This document shows positions 23,434 to 43,129 of a stretch of 64,000 nucleotides of DNA, piece after piece. Position 1 is the stretch's first letter. Each line of letters begins with the position of its first letter. This DNA is from Pelecanus crispus (Eukaryota; Chordata; Aves; Pelecaniformes; Pelecanidae). The stretch lies in NCBI RefSeq assembly GCF_030463565.1, contig NC_134644.1:124745388-124809387 (forward strand), in the 5' to 3' direction. Under the pieces are notes generated by a model. The model saw nothing but the letters and a program-made list of their open reading frames with translations, made no database searches and was not told where the DNA came from. The translations under genes and the position numbers were made by a program.

Positions 23434-23667
23434 TGAGCAAGATGATGATACAAAGCAGAATTGCAATGATGGCACCAGTGCCCAGCCCTGCACCAACGAT
23501 CCGGTCAACATCAGTGCAGTCTCCATTTATGTCACATTGGCAAACTTTCACTTTCAGCACGGAAGTGCTAGATGCATGTGGATTTCCAGAATCTGTAATT
23601 ACTACGGGCACATCGTAGATACCAGCCTCCAGGAATCTGATCCTTAAAGAGAGCTGGGCGTGATCAC
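23434..23667 (-). CDS. CDH2: CDH2 exon 13: EC5 end, membrane-proximal cysteines, start of transmembrane helix
   Basis: Encodes [20 protein letters not shown] and the rest of EC5. The membrane-proximal CQCDINGDC follows, with conserved cysteines typical of EC5 in type I cadherins. The exon ends with [20 protein letters not shown], most of the membrane helix. It opens with GT completing a split glycine and closes with a lone A, giving 234 bases. The acceptor is cacacgcag and the donor gtgagt, a near-perfect consensus. Confidence 0.98.
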
Positions 23668-23921
23668 CTGCGTGTGAAAACAAGGCGCTTGTTAAAAAGT
23701 AATGTACTGCTCATGTGGGTTTAAAACAGTATTGGCAAAAATGGCTCATCTCTGAACTTTGTGTTAACTTACTGTTCAACCCACTACATGACGCTCGGGG
23801 TAACAGACTTATTATTGTTAACCAAATTCATGTATGTTGCAAAATAACACCCAAGTAAAATACAGAAAAGCATATGCAATAGTTTCTTTAAAATGATTAA
23901 GATTTCTATAATGTTAATTAC
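23668..23921 (-). other. CDH2: CDH2 intron 12 (254 bases)
   Basis: The shortest intron found. It has a gtaatt donor and cacacgcag acceptor and no embedded feature. Confidence 0.9.
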
Positions 23922-24155
23922 CACTAATTCGAACAATAGTCCAATTCCTCTTAATACTAGCAGGTGTGTCAGGCAGCTCAAAGGCAAATGGGCCTGCATT
24001 TGGATCTATGTCAGGGTCTACAGCAGTGATGTTAATAGCGTTAGGCTGTAGTGTTTCACAAGTTGTGGCTTCTTTTGGATTCACTTGGGGGGCATTATCA
24101 TTGATGTCCAGCAGGTATATCTGAAGTGTGCCAGTTCCGCTCATCGGGGGGATTC
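23922..24155 (-). CDS. CDH2: CDH2 exon 12: end of EC4 and most of EC5
   Basis: Encodes [20 protein letters not shown] through [10 protein letters not shown]. It holds the DINDNAP calcium-linker motif between EC4 and EC5 and the DPDIDPNAG calcium-binding segment of EC5. Two sequons, NIT and NWT, are likely N-glycosylation sites. One of the EC5 cysteines is present in TTCETL. 234 bases, entering with GA of a split glycine and leaving with G of another. The acceptor is ctttaag, which has A rather than C before AG; the donor is gtaatt. Confidence 0.97.
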
Positions 24156-25385
24156 CTTAAAGAAAAGAAAATAGTATTGAGCCTGTTTCCAATTGGAAAG
24201 TTATTTAACTGAAGCTATACCAACACTTTTCAATTACCACGTACATGTGTTCACCTCAGTTTTGGGATTCTGTCTTTACCAAGCCAATGTAACACTGTCA
24301 CTGCTCCTGCTAACGTACCAATTCTTACGTAGTCTGTCCTCAGAAAACATGCCCTACTTAGCAAAAATCAGGGGATAACTGCAGATCCACAGATCAGGGA
24401 CTCAACTACTTTACTGATGAGACAGCCAGTTCCTCTCCAGGGACAGTCCAAATCAAATGCTTCAGAGAAAAAGGTGCAAAATTGGGATAGTTTATCCTCT
24501 GGGGAAATTATGTTGTAACTTTGAGGACTTACTATCACTCTTTACCACAAGTGTGCTATTTAAATTCTTTCTAATACTGACTTTCAGCATGCTACTTCTA
24601 GACATTCTTGCTATCCATACCGAATGTGTGATGCTTCCATAAACCTTGCTAAAGTCACACATTTATGTGAACATGTGGCACTGAATTTCTCAGTATAATT
24701 AGCAATGGTTCTCATTCCACCCCCACCCCCCCATAATCTTCCAGTTCCATTTAATTTTGTTCTCCAGAACAGAGCCAAAAGGACAGAAGTAGTTGATCTA
24801 GTTTTGTTATGCTGCATCAGATAGCAAAATTTTACCATTTGTCTTTTCTCCAACGTAAATAGCCCTAGTGTTTCTTTTTTCCCCTCTGATGAGAGAATGT
24901 TCCTAACTGCACCTGTCCATCTTTCTGGTATCAGCTACGAACAGCACAGCACTCCAGCTGAACTCAAAGGACTCATTTCTGAGCAGAGACTGTTAACTGT
25001 CATTAACACAGTGACAATGGAAAGACACTTTTCCCTCTGCACTGCTGTAGCCTGAATGTGGAAAAATACAGTACCCCTCCCTCAACACGTTACTCCCCAT
25101 AAAGTCCACTCATGCTGTGCATTCACTCAGCCTACTGTACTCCTGGTGCAGGTTTTTTCCATAAACTCAACTAATGTAACTAAGCCAGTGCCTTTCTCCA
25201 AACTCATAGAATTATTTTTCAGCCCACTTCCCGAGTATCTGGGAAATATACAAAGTCTGATACTAATACAGACTTCTGACTGGATGTATTCTAAGCATAC
25301 CTTGTTTTCTGCCTTGGTTAAACTGAATGCCATTCAACCACACAGAAGAAAGCTTTTTGAAAACATATACAATGTTGACACATAC
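24156..25385 (-). other. CDH2: CDH2 intron 11 (1.2 kb)
   Basis: AT-rich. A C5-A-C7 run at 24720-24732 gives G7-T-G5 on the transcript, short of a clear four-run G-quadruplex. Nothing else recognised. Confidence 0.85.
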
Positions 25386-25528
25386 CATTATCAGAAGCAA
25401 GAAACGTTGCGTTATACATATTGTTTTGCACATATATTGACTCTCTGTCCAAAACAGCTGTAGTAGTTATTTGTCCACTAACAGGGTCAATTTTCAGCCA
25501 GTTTGCAGGATCTGAAAGTTTTGAGTAC
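25386..25528 (-). CDS. CDH2: CDH2 exon 11: central EC4
   Basis: Encodes [20 protein letters not shown], then [10 protein letters not shown] with the LDRE calcium motif, then [10 protein letters not shown] with an NAT sequon. It starts with a single G completing the arginine codon left by exon 10 and ends with the G of a split glycine. The 143 bases equal 47 codons plus 2. The acceptor is aaatacacag and the donor gtatgt. The exon has no long reading frame of its own in the genomic sequence, but it matches N-cadherin throughout. Confidence 0.97.
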
Positions 25529-29499
<3,971 letters not shown>

Positions 29500-29685
29500 C
29501 TTCACAACAGTCACCAGCCCGTCGTTGCTATTGGGATCGGTCAGGATGGTAAATCGACCTGTCGGGTCTCCTCCGGTCATTCGGTACATCGCATTCCACG
29601 CAGGTGTGTGGGGCTGATCTTTATCCGTTACCGTCAGATTCGCTACGATCACATCCACCCTGTTTTCCGGTACTTCCCCGTAGAA
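29500..29685 (-). CDS. CDH2: CDH2 exon 9: EC3
   Basis: Encodes [20 protein letters not shown] through [11 protein letters not shown], 62 codons in phase 0 at both ends. It carries the PEN and TDKDQ calcium-binding residues of EC3 and an NLT sequon. The acceptor is gttttccgcag and the donor AAG before gtaagc. [15 protein letters not shown] differs at several residues from the chicken sequence I remember, which is one reason to suspect a different bird. Confidence 0.98.
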
Positions 29686-30187
<502 letters not shown>

Positions 30188-30559
30188 CTAAAACACAAAA
30201 TGACACCAACATAAGTTTTAAACAAAACTAACATTACCACAGGACAGCAGGTGTTTCCAAAATTGCACTTTGCTAAGCAATGGAGCCTACCACACTGTTT
30301 ATTATAGTTAGCATCACCTGAAATGACAGAAGCAAAGTCTGCCACAGGAATACAGCACTGGGTTGCATCTCGCGACACTGAACTACTGCTTGATTTTCTT
30401 CAAATATCACCGAGACGAGGGCAGACCGCCTGCTGCCTACTCTCAAAATCAAAACCACTTCATACAGTTAATGCTATTATCACAGATTTAACAACGCTTC
30501 TCAAACGGGGAAAAACCAAGAGTGCAGTTTATACTAGAGCAGGGTAAGTCCTCAAAAGC

Positions 30560-30930
30560 ATTTAAGAGGACCGAGCCAAGGCAGGGTTGTTGGCCAGACG
30601 GCCACAACTGCCAAGGTTTTGTTACAGCCGAGCCCAAGTATAAAACCGCTGTTGCAACTTCTTCTTGCGATCGCTATGGAAACCGAAGATGTCAAGGCTG
30701 AGAGAGACGAGTAAGGGCACTGGCAGAAAGGGGGAGGGAACAACCAGACGGGCTATTTCCATAAACGTTAAACACCCCGGGCTGAAGATGGCCACCAGCT
30801 CCCTCCTCCTCCCCCAGGCCCCCCGCTGCCGCGCCTACCAGCACTCTCCTGGTCACGGCTGGAGCGGCGCCTGGGCTCGCCCAAGCACAAGAAATGGCCA
30901 ACTGAGACCTGACCTCAAACCGGCTGGATG
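30560..30930. promoter_or_regulatory. CpG-rich, promoter-like island in intron 7
   Basis: This stretch stands out from its AT-rich surroundings, with about 19 CpG dinucleotides in roughly 370 bases. On the plus strand it has a TATAAAA at 30639-30645. An RFX-like ATCGCTATGGAAAC follows at about 30670-30683, and a YY1-like AAGATGGCC at about 30786-30794. The only frame after the TATA box is a 12-codon one starting METEDVKAERDE. It could be an internal promoter on either strand or an enhancer. The motif matches are by eye and no transcript is known to me. Confidence 0.35.
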
Positions 30931-30953
30931 TTTAAAACAGTCAACAAGGTTGT

Positions 30954-30957
<4 letters not shown>

Positions 30958-30988
<31 letters not shown>
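30958..30988. repeat. Poly-A tract of 31 (poly-U on the CDH2 transcript)
   Basis: The longest homopolymer in the window, just after the CpG-rich island. An 8-base direct repeat GGATGTTT lies at 30926-30933 and again at 30989-30996, directly after the tract. No AATAAA precedes the tract, so a processed-mRNA origin is not well supported. Confidence 0.9.
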
Positions 30989-30992
<4 letters not shown>

Positions 30993-33900
30993 GTTTTTTG
31001 TGTAGGAGTTGCTAAGAAGTTGATTTTAACTCATCAACGGTTTCTACCGTGCAAATATTGTGTATGCTTTTTCATTCGCCAGTTCAGTTTCTCAGTTCGG
31101 AGAGAGCTGGGTGTTACCATTCAGTTCTTTCCAAAAGAAAATGCACAAACATAAGAAGCTGCTATTACTTTGTAATATCACTTTTCATGAATGGTTTACT
31201 AACACTGGCAAAAAAACTTCTGGCAAAATAAAAATAACCTGAGGAAAAGCACAGCTTTTCCACTCAGTACCTTATTTTCTCCCACTACTTAAAGACTGGG
31301 GTGTATGACAGATGACTTCTCATGGAAACTGTTTACAAAAAGGGACTGTGGATATCGATACAAAAAATAAGCAAGGACAATTCCACAGATAATGTCTAAC
31401 TTTCTTTCATATTTTGGCCAGACACTGAGATAGACATTAGAGATTTAATGATTATGCACACTTCCAAGCAGCAAATATGAACCACTGAATAAAAAAGGTT
31501 TTTAAAATAAGCTGTATGAATCTTTATCTGCCACTGAAGATAATTTATGCTCATCCCCTCTTTTACAAAACAACTCTTACAACACACCTGAAATGTATAT
31601 TACTGTATATGCATCCCACAGTTCTTTAAAAAAGCAAGACAAATATTATTTACACAGAAATGCAGTATATACATTTAATAATGCATAAATATGTATACGA
31701 ATTCTGGCTTGGAAAATATGCTTGCAAGGTGACCTTCAAAAGGCTTAACTAAACATCCTAAAGGTTTCCTTCACGACGCCAACAAGAGAAGCAGTCACAA
31801 GGGAATCAAATACTTTTACCACTTGTATACTTTACTTATTGTGAAGCAATAAAATCTAGAGCAGTATTGAAGCAAATCTTGCAGCCAGATGATTCTACGT
31901 TATTGAAACAGCAGGTGCTTCTGATTCATCTGGGTCTTAACACACTGATCCCAAGAAGTAAGTTTCATTAAGGAAACTCCTTTATATTACATGCAACTTC
32001 CATACAGTTGTCATCTTTAATTCCAACAGAAGCAGCACACTACAAACTGCCCCCAAAAATTGCCCAAAAAGACAGCCTGTATGCGTTTTTGTTTGTTTTC
32101 CCCTCCCTCCAGCACTCACATACAGAAGATTAACTGCTGGGAATGAAATTTCAGAAATCAACAAGTGCACAACTTTTCAAGCATGGGGAAACTGGGGGAC
32201 ATGGCTCTCCTCTTTTAACTGCGGGTTGAGAAGGAGCCAGGAATGAGCCGTGGAGCATCTGTCAGCAGCCTGCACAGAGACTTTGCAGCAACACATCCAA
32301 AAACAAACTGGCAACTTCAAGAAAGAACACAGACCTCACTCATCAGGTCACATCTTTCCACTTCAACACAGGCCAAATAAAAGAGCACTTCACTGAATTA
32401 ACTTCACATGAGGCAGGAATGTGAGTGTGTAAATTTAAGTACCCTGCCTGACTTCTTCGGCACCTCCAGCAGTAAGGCAGATGTTTTAATGCTGAAGTGA
32501 ATTCCACAGCAATAGTGGAAAAAATGAGAACAGCTGGATCTCATGAAAGGGCATCTTCTGGGATAGCAAGTGAAAGACTACTCCTGCCTTTAGCCGAGTC
32601 CCCTACCTAAGCAACTCTCCTCCTGTGCATGTGAGCGGCGATAATGCATTGTGCATGTTAACCTAAAATACTAGCAGATGAGGAATGCTATTAGAGGAAC
32701 CACTTTTTTTTTTTAATGCCTGGACACTTATGCTCCCATAAATAATGAGTCACAGAATTTAAGAATTTAAAATTGTGTCTAGTATTTTATGAGCCTAATT
32801 AGAGCTTTACAAAGAGAGTCAAGACTTCAAGAAAAGGGCATAATGGCAGAGGTGGGCAGCCCAGCTGAGGTTCCTGGACAACAAGGAACTTTGTGCAACA
32901 AGGCACTCCCCAGCCCACTGTCAGAAGACCTGCTGGATTCAGGTCTGGCTTTCTAGACTCCTGGTCGTTTTAATTTAATTGACTTCCACAAAATGACTCA
33001 GGAAATGAAGGAAGCAGAGCAATGACTTGGGAAGGAAACCTTTTTATCTCATATTAGTCTAATTTAATATTTGAATGACTTAACATTAATCATTAATATC
33101 CAAGATGTGCAAGAAATGTTTATAAATACTCATTTGGGTATCACTACAGTGACCCATCAGGAAAACTGATGGCAAATGACAAGGCTTTTCCAACTGTTAA
33201 TGTGAGGACCTAAGCTTCACAGGCAGCTGGTTTCTTCCAAGTTAAATCACTCTGGTACAGCCAGTCACTAAGTAATAAAACTCAGAGTTATCACTATGTC
33301 CTTCTGAAAGTTCACCTGTCAAAGATGACCAGGGGATTTTAAAAACAAGGGCAAAGCTGCCCATCATTCTTTTAATTTAATAGGGCAATACTGTAAAGTT
33401 CAGGGTTTTCCTTTCCTCAAATCCATCCGCTTCAAAGCCAACTTAAATAGAATGAATGTTAATAAACCTTTAAAAAAATTAATTGCAATATCTAACAGTC
33501 TGTTTTGCTTTTCAAATCTTCTGCTTGCCCCTTTCAAACTGAAATGCAGAATATTAATAGCCAACCCAGAGCATCAGAAAGTATTTTTGTTCTCCTTTTT
33601 AAATAAGAATAACCAAACAGCCTAAAGCTGAACAGCAAATCCAGTTTAAAAAAACTTCAGATTTAATGAGCTAAAATGAGATTAGTAAAACAGAAGTTGA
33701 AACAAGATGTGTTGAAATAAGATGTGTTTGGACTGTGTAGTTTGTTTATAAAATAATGCTTGTCTCTTCTGAAGTTTTCAAGTAGTTCAGAAGCGCAGTT
33801 AGTCCATGTGACAGATCGGGAGTTGGGAGGGAAATATTTTTATTCCCACCTCACAGATGGGTGAACCAGAGCAGAGGATCTGGCACCCTCTTTCTCGGGT

Positions 33901-34608
33901 GCTGGGCACAGTGAAGAACTGTCTATAAACAGAACAGGACTTGCCCAGCATGTAGCATGGAATTACTGACAGTCAGGGTTTTTTTATTATTTTGTTTTTA
34001 ATAAGCTTTTCAATGTGTGTCCAGGCCTTGAGACAAGTCTCTATCTATGCCGTTTCCAATACCAACTGGTTTATTTAGAAATGTGCTTTTCGAATTTTAA
34101 AATCCATGATGTTTTTCCTGGTTTATTTTAATAAGCAAATTACTGCAAATTTAGCAACACAGCATCCAGAAGATTTCAAGTATTTACTACCTCCCTGTGA
34201 AGAACAAGGAAGAGGACAGAAGCTCTCCTGGACCTTCCAAAATAAATGAAATGTATAGCCAGTTCCATTTTCTATCTACTCTTTGCCTATGGAGCTCAGC
34301 AAGAGGGAAGGGCTGTAGCTGAGGAACACCTCCCATCTCAGCACCCAGGCCAATCATCCGAGGTCCTTATCTGCATTGCTCTGCTTTAGTTTGTACCTTA
34401 CAAACAGGCTTTTGAGACAAGATGGTTTCCACAGCTCCATGGAACCAACAGTGACTACTACATGTACAGAATATGTGGGTCCAATTTTCATCCCCATCCT
34501 AATTTCCTCTTTTCCAGGGAGGAAGTTCAGACCAGGAAGGAAGAGAAGCATTTGTAAGTTACTAGCAAAAAATGTGCTTCTTCACAATATTAAGTACGAC
34601 CCAGCCTA

Positions 34609-35853
<1,245 letters not shown>

Positions 35854-35998
35854 CTGGCTTTGATCCTTCAGGCACTGTCCCATTCCAAACCTGGTGTAAG
35901 AATTCAGGTCTATTGTCATTCATATCAATGACATTAATAACAATGTCAATAGGATTTTCCACCTGGTTTCCATTTACATCCACTGCATGCGCTCTCAG
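35854..35998 (-). CDS. CDH2: CDH2 exon 6: end of EC1 with HAV motif, EC1-EC2 linker
   Basis: Encodes [20 protein letters not shown], then [13 protein letters not shown] and the start of EC2, [12 protein letters not shown]. The HAV tripeptide at 35981-35989 is the classical type I cadherin adhesion motif. DMNDNRPEF is the first calcium linker, and NGT is a sequon. 145 bases, phase 0 in and a single G out. The acceptor is tttttgcag and the donor gtaata. Confidence 0.98.
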
Positions 35999-38943
<2,945 letters not shown>

Positions 38944-39090
38944 CCTAACTAATTCCTGAGGAAAAGGTCCTCTGGAATTTTCTGGTAGGTTGATTGGAGG
39001 AATAACCCAGTCTCTCTTCTGCCTCTTCAGAGGGCTGCTGTGCTTGTACTGTTGCCATGGAAATATGATGTCTTCAATTTTCCTTTGGTC
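38944..39090 (-). CDS. CDH2: CDH2 exon 4: prodomain end, furin site and mature N-terminus
   Basis: Encodes [20 protein letters not shown], then the proprotein-convertase site RQKR at 39013-39024. The mature protein follows, starting [20 protein letters not shown]. The second mature residue, tryptophan, is the strand-swap residue of classical cadherins. Cleavage at RQKR is needed for adhesive activity. 147 bases, 49 codons, phase 0 both ends. The acceptor is ctgggaaag, with a purine-rich end and a weak pyrimidine tract; the donor is AGG before gtaagg. Confidence 0.97.
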
Positions 39091-40929
39091 CTTTCCCAGG
39101 TACAAGATAAAATTAAGCACATGTTAGAAGGAGAATTACTAGTAGACATTATAAAATAGTTCAGATACAATTACTTAATTGACTGAAAGGCTGTCTTTCC
39201 TCTGTGTTCATAGAACTGTTTTGTCTGCATTCACCATGCAGTATGAAAATAACAAATATTATTTACAACTGCACCGCAAAATTTTAAGAACTCCTTTTCT
39301 TTCTTCCTTATTCAAGTTGGAGGAGAAATGGAATTATAAACCATTTATAACATGGCACTGCTGTGTAAACTATTCTGCACTTTCTGAAAAGTAGTTAATA
39401 TTTTGCAGAATTTAATATTGTGCCTTTATGTATTTCTCATTAGCCAGAGCTTCAGTTCAGGTAATGTGCTACTGTACATTAAATTTAGATCTGGGTGTGC
39501 TAAAATATAATTTGAGTTCCAAGAGAAGTTTAATACATACTGGTAAGGAATGTCTCAAATATTTATGACCCTATTAAATCCCACAGAATTAATGCTGTAA
39601 TTATTTTAAACCTATGTCAGCCATGATGGATGCAGTAGATGACCCACTTTACACATGGGGCATTAATCTCTGCTGGGTGTCAACACTCCCTTCCTATTCC
39701 CTTCTATATCTGCACTCATTTCAGCCTTTGGATGCCAGCACACGTGTAGCCATGCTAGTTTGCTTAAGGGTGGAGACAAGGCAAGAAAAAACTTTTTCCA
39801 AATCTTTTAAGAGAAAAACTTAAAAAAAAAATCTAATCAAATATGCCACAGAGTAAAAACAGATGCCCAACTGAAGGCCGGATTCCACTACCCTACATTC
39901 TGCTGATGGCAAGGATGCCTGAACTGTATCTTTGGAAAGAACAGGGTATGCTCTGGCACACCTAAGGATCTGTTCTTTTACTAGACTTTTACGGACAAAA
40001 TGACAACATTTCCATTGTTAAAAACATGCCTTAGAAGATGTAAAACAATCATCAAGTAAGCAAACAAAAAACTGAGGATTACACAGCTTTGGTCTCCAGT
40101 GTGCTCTCGGGAAAAATGTCTCGCATAACCACACTGTCTATTTTGACATTATGCTTAAATCTTTAATGTGTACCTATTACAGGTATGTTAACCTATGAAT
40201 AAATTTTGTTCTTTATTTCTAAACTAAGCACTTTGTAAAAGAAGGTAAGAAACAGCAGGCAGCAAGTAATATAACAGAAAAAGGTAGTAGACCTAATACT
40301 GTTTTCCTAAAGTAAATGCATTGTTATTTGTATATTGCTAGGTTTGACTTTTGTTACAGCACATGGTTTATCCTATGGCAGCTTCCAGCAGAGGGAGACT
40401 ATCTTCCTTAGCAAGTAGTGCTGGAATCATGAATAATTTACAATCTCCATTTGATTATGAAGGGACAAGACAAAGCCAATATTCCCTGCCAGAAATGCTT
40501 TCCTACTACTGCTGTAAATCTACAGCTCCCATCTAATAAACGTGACTGATGCATTCCAGCACAAATTTGTTTATTTTGTGGTTGTATTTAACCGCTTGAA
40601 TAAATGCTGTAATACTTTCAAGCAATTTAAAATAAAGAAATGACCATGTCCGACTTAAATTCAGGTATAAATCTCAAACTATACAAACAAAAAGCTCAAA
40701 CATAAATGAATCCTATATGCTTAAACAGGCATGCCTTTCCATGCCTTAGCAAAGCTACAGAATAACAGGCTATAAAAATGTTCTTCCTGAGGCTCCAGCT
40801 TTGCATGCACTAGTTGTCCATTAATAAAATGCCTCATGGAGAGGTACGTGACAGAGAGAATCAAATCCCTATATTTAGACCTGTTTGTGGAGATGCATTT
40901 GTACAGGCTGCGTTTAGTTGTTCTTTTAC
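39091..40929 (-). other. CDH2: CDH2 intron 3 (1.8 kb)
   Basis: AT-rich single-copy intron with no recognised element. Confidence 0.85.
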
Positions 40930-41156
40930 CTTTTCCAAAGCCCCTGCGAAAGCTGGTTCAGGGGTTAGCTTCACTCTCATTTGCCATTCTTCCTGGGTTT
41001 CCTTGTCTTGAGCAGACACGATGAACTCTGTGGGCTCTGCTGAAAGTTGAAAGCTTCGCTCTGCATAGACCACACCATCTTCACCTACTCTGAAATCTTC
41101 TGGCTCACTGCTTCCAAAGTGTATTTTTTTGTTTCCATCACAGCTTTGAAACCTCA
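40930..41156 (-). CDS. CDH2: CDH2 exon 3: prodomain
   Basis: Encodes RFQSCDGNKKIHFGSSEPED through TPEPAFAGALEK, the main part of the N-cadherin propeptide. The propeptide keeps the protein non-adhesive until it is cleaved in the secretory pathway. The exon starts with TG, which should complete a GTG valine from exon 2, and ends with AAG before gtaaaa. The 227 bases equal 75 codons plus 2. This is the most 5' exon in the window. The residues match avian N-cadherin with a few substitutions, for example GNKKIHF, more variable than the EC domains as expected. Confidence 0.97.
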
Positions 41157-41405
41157 CTGTAAAACAGACACAAAATGAAGAACAAAAAAAATGAAAAAGC
41201 AGCCCACTTGAACTCGGCGTGACATAAAATGCATTAACAACAAATACTCAAAAGCAGGAAGACTTAACTTGTTGCTGGTATTATCGCATGCAATTATGAG
41301 TTAAGACTTGTACTTTAGGGGTCAGTCCGCATAACAGCGATATCCTTCTGTGAACTACTAGGCAGCATTTTTAACCCTAGATAGACTGCCTCCCTGCCAA
41401 AGACA

Positions 41406-41426
41406 CCCCCACCCCACCCCACCCCC
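41406..41426 (-). other. CDH2: G-quadruplex-forming run on the CDH2 transcript
   Basis: The plus strand reads C5-A-C4-A-C4-A-C5, so the transcript strand has four runs of four or five Gs with single-T loops. This is the most stable class of intramolecular G-quadruplex pattern. It lies 250 bases upstream of the exon 3 acceptor. Confidence 0.8.
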
Positions 41427-41801
41427 AGCAAGAAAACCATTTCCCTCCACGTCCTACACCACATTTCAGTCAGTTTCCCGTGGAACAGCTGCAGGCATTT
41501 GCACTTCAAGCTTCACAAAGATCCAGTCAATTCTTTAAAAACACTCAACAAATTTAATTATGCTGCAACCATAATTGCAAACACAACTGTGCTTCCAGCG
41601 CCTTCTCTGCCAACGGGGGTAAGGCAGAAACCCAGAAGTCTGTTAAGAGATTAACTTTTATGCCCAGCTCAGCCTGCAATTGAGCTGCATCATCTCACGG
41701 AGGTCACTTACGAGCTCTGGGCCCAAGTTTCCTCATCCCTCATCTACAAGACAGAGGCAGCAGTAAATACTTACAGAGAAAATCTAAGTTAAAGGCTTCA
41801 C

Positions 41802-41816
41802 TTTTTTTTTTTTTTT
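41802..41816. repeat. Poly-T run of 15
   Basis: Homopolymer on the plus strand in intron 2; poly-A on the transcript. Confidence 0.85.
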
Positions 41817-42945
41817 AAGCTATTTCATATACCATACATGTCCATTCATCTACTGAGGAGTTACCCATTCTTGTTTAATTCCCCCTCTCCTTCCTTTTTG
41901 TCCTGTCTGAAAGATGCACATTGGAACAAGAAGTCAGTAAAACTGATTGTATAGATAATGATGTGAAGTGCACAAAACAGAACTGGTAACAGGTTGCTGC
42001 TTTCTTTACCCAATTGCTTTCACTTCCACTTATCTTCTGGGTTACTGCAAAAAATAGTAGGTAAAAAATGAAAGTGTGCTTTTATAACCAATGATTGTTC
42101 TTTAATGTTTCCAAAGCATTATGAAATATTTTGATTGTATGGGCAATAGAAGTGCAAAACATCATTATGAAGGTTGTGCTGAAATGCACACACTGAAGAT
42201 GAAGATGAAGTGAGGCTTTATGCCTCATTTCAGTTATTGGGCTTTTTATACTGTGCTAAACCATGCACAAACTATTTAGCTTCAAAACCTAAAGGTCCCT
42301 CTCAAGAAAAATCACTACTAAATGTCATGCATCATATGCTTTCTTCTGTAATGCACTGTTTCCAGGAAGGTACTGAGAAGAAGAATCATACTTTTTTGTA
42401 TTTGAACTTCAAGGACCGAGCTAATGTTCAGATGACATATAAAATTTGTTTCCTTACTGCACCCTTTCAGTTATCCAGAATCCTCCCTTTGCCCTCTCCT
42501 GACAGAAAAGACTGTACAAAATCCTTCTCTGAAAGGGTCCATCATGTACAAAAATGAGACAAAGCACAACACTCCTCCTGATAAAACACCAACCTTCTTA
42601 ATACTGATCTTGCTGGGCTGGGCAGGGATACTGCTCTTTCCAGGTGGCTCGCAGAGTTTGAAGGTCCCCCTCCATGAAACGCCAGCCTCGCCTCAGGAAG
42701 AGCATGTCATGTCCCACAAAGCACTGAACCCAGGAAGAACAAATCTGCCTCCGTAAAAGGCTGAAGCCTCAGTACTAGGACTCCTCCTGTGGCCCTCCTT
42801 GTAGATGTTGCCTCAGGGCTTCCTCATTAGCAGTGAGAGTGCTTCACTGAAATGCTAATAAATACTCATCTTCTTGCATAACTTTTCATATATATTACTC
42901 TCTAGGCAATCGCTATTGCTCAAGTCCATCCTACCTGCTCCATAA

Positions 42946-43129
42946 AGTACTACTGACTTCCTTTCCTAAAAAGTACTACTGACTTCCTTTCCTAAAAAGT
43001 ACTACTGACTTCCTTTCCTAAAAAGTACTACTGACTTCCTTTCCTAAAAGTACTACTGACTGACTTCCTTTCCTAAAAGTACTACTGACTGACTTCCTTT
43101 CCTAAAAGTACTACTGACTTCCTTTCCTA
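42946..43129. repeat. Minisatellite, 26-base unit, seven copies
   Basis: Seven consecutive copies of a unit starting AGTACTACTGACTTCC and ending CCTAAAA. Copies 1-3 are 26 bases and copy 4 has lost one A. Copies 5 and 6 are 29 bases because GACT is doubled to GACTGACT and one A is lost; copy 7 is truncated at its 3' end. Copies are otherwise nearly identical, which implies recent expansion or homogenisation. There are no spacers, so this is not a CRISPR array. Confidence 0.95.

Noticed and set aside
24720..24732. C5-A-C7 run as a second G-quadruplex
   Set aside because: Only two long G runs on the transcript with a short GG; it lacks four clear runs.
25056..25463. A 135-codon plus-strand frame
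   Set aside because: It runs across intron 11 and part of exon 11 in antisense, has no recognisable domain and is best explained by chance.
39051..39064. X-box-like GTTGCCATGGAAAT in exon 4
   Set aside because: It is coding sequence for FPWQQ in the prodomain end, so the match is explained by the protein.
42946..43129. Repeat array considered as CRISPR-like
   Set aside because: Units are directly adjacent without unique spacers and the genome is vertebrate; it is a minisatellite.
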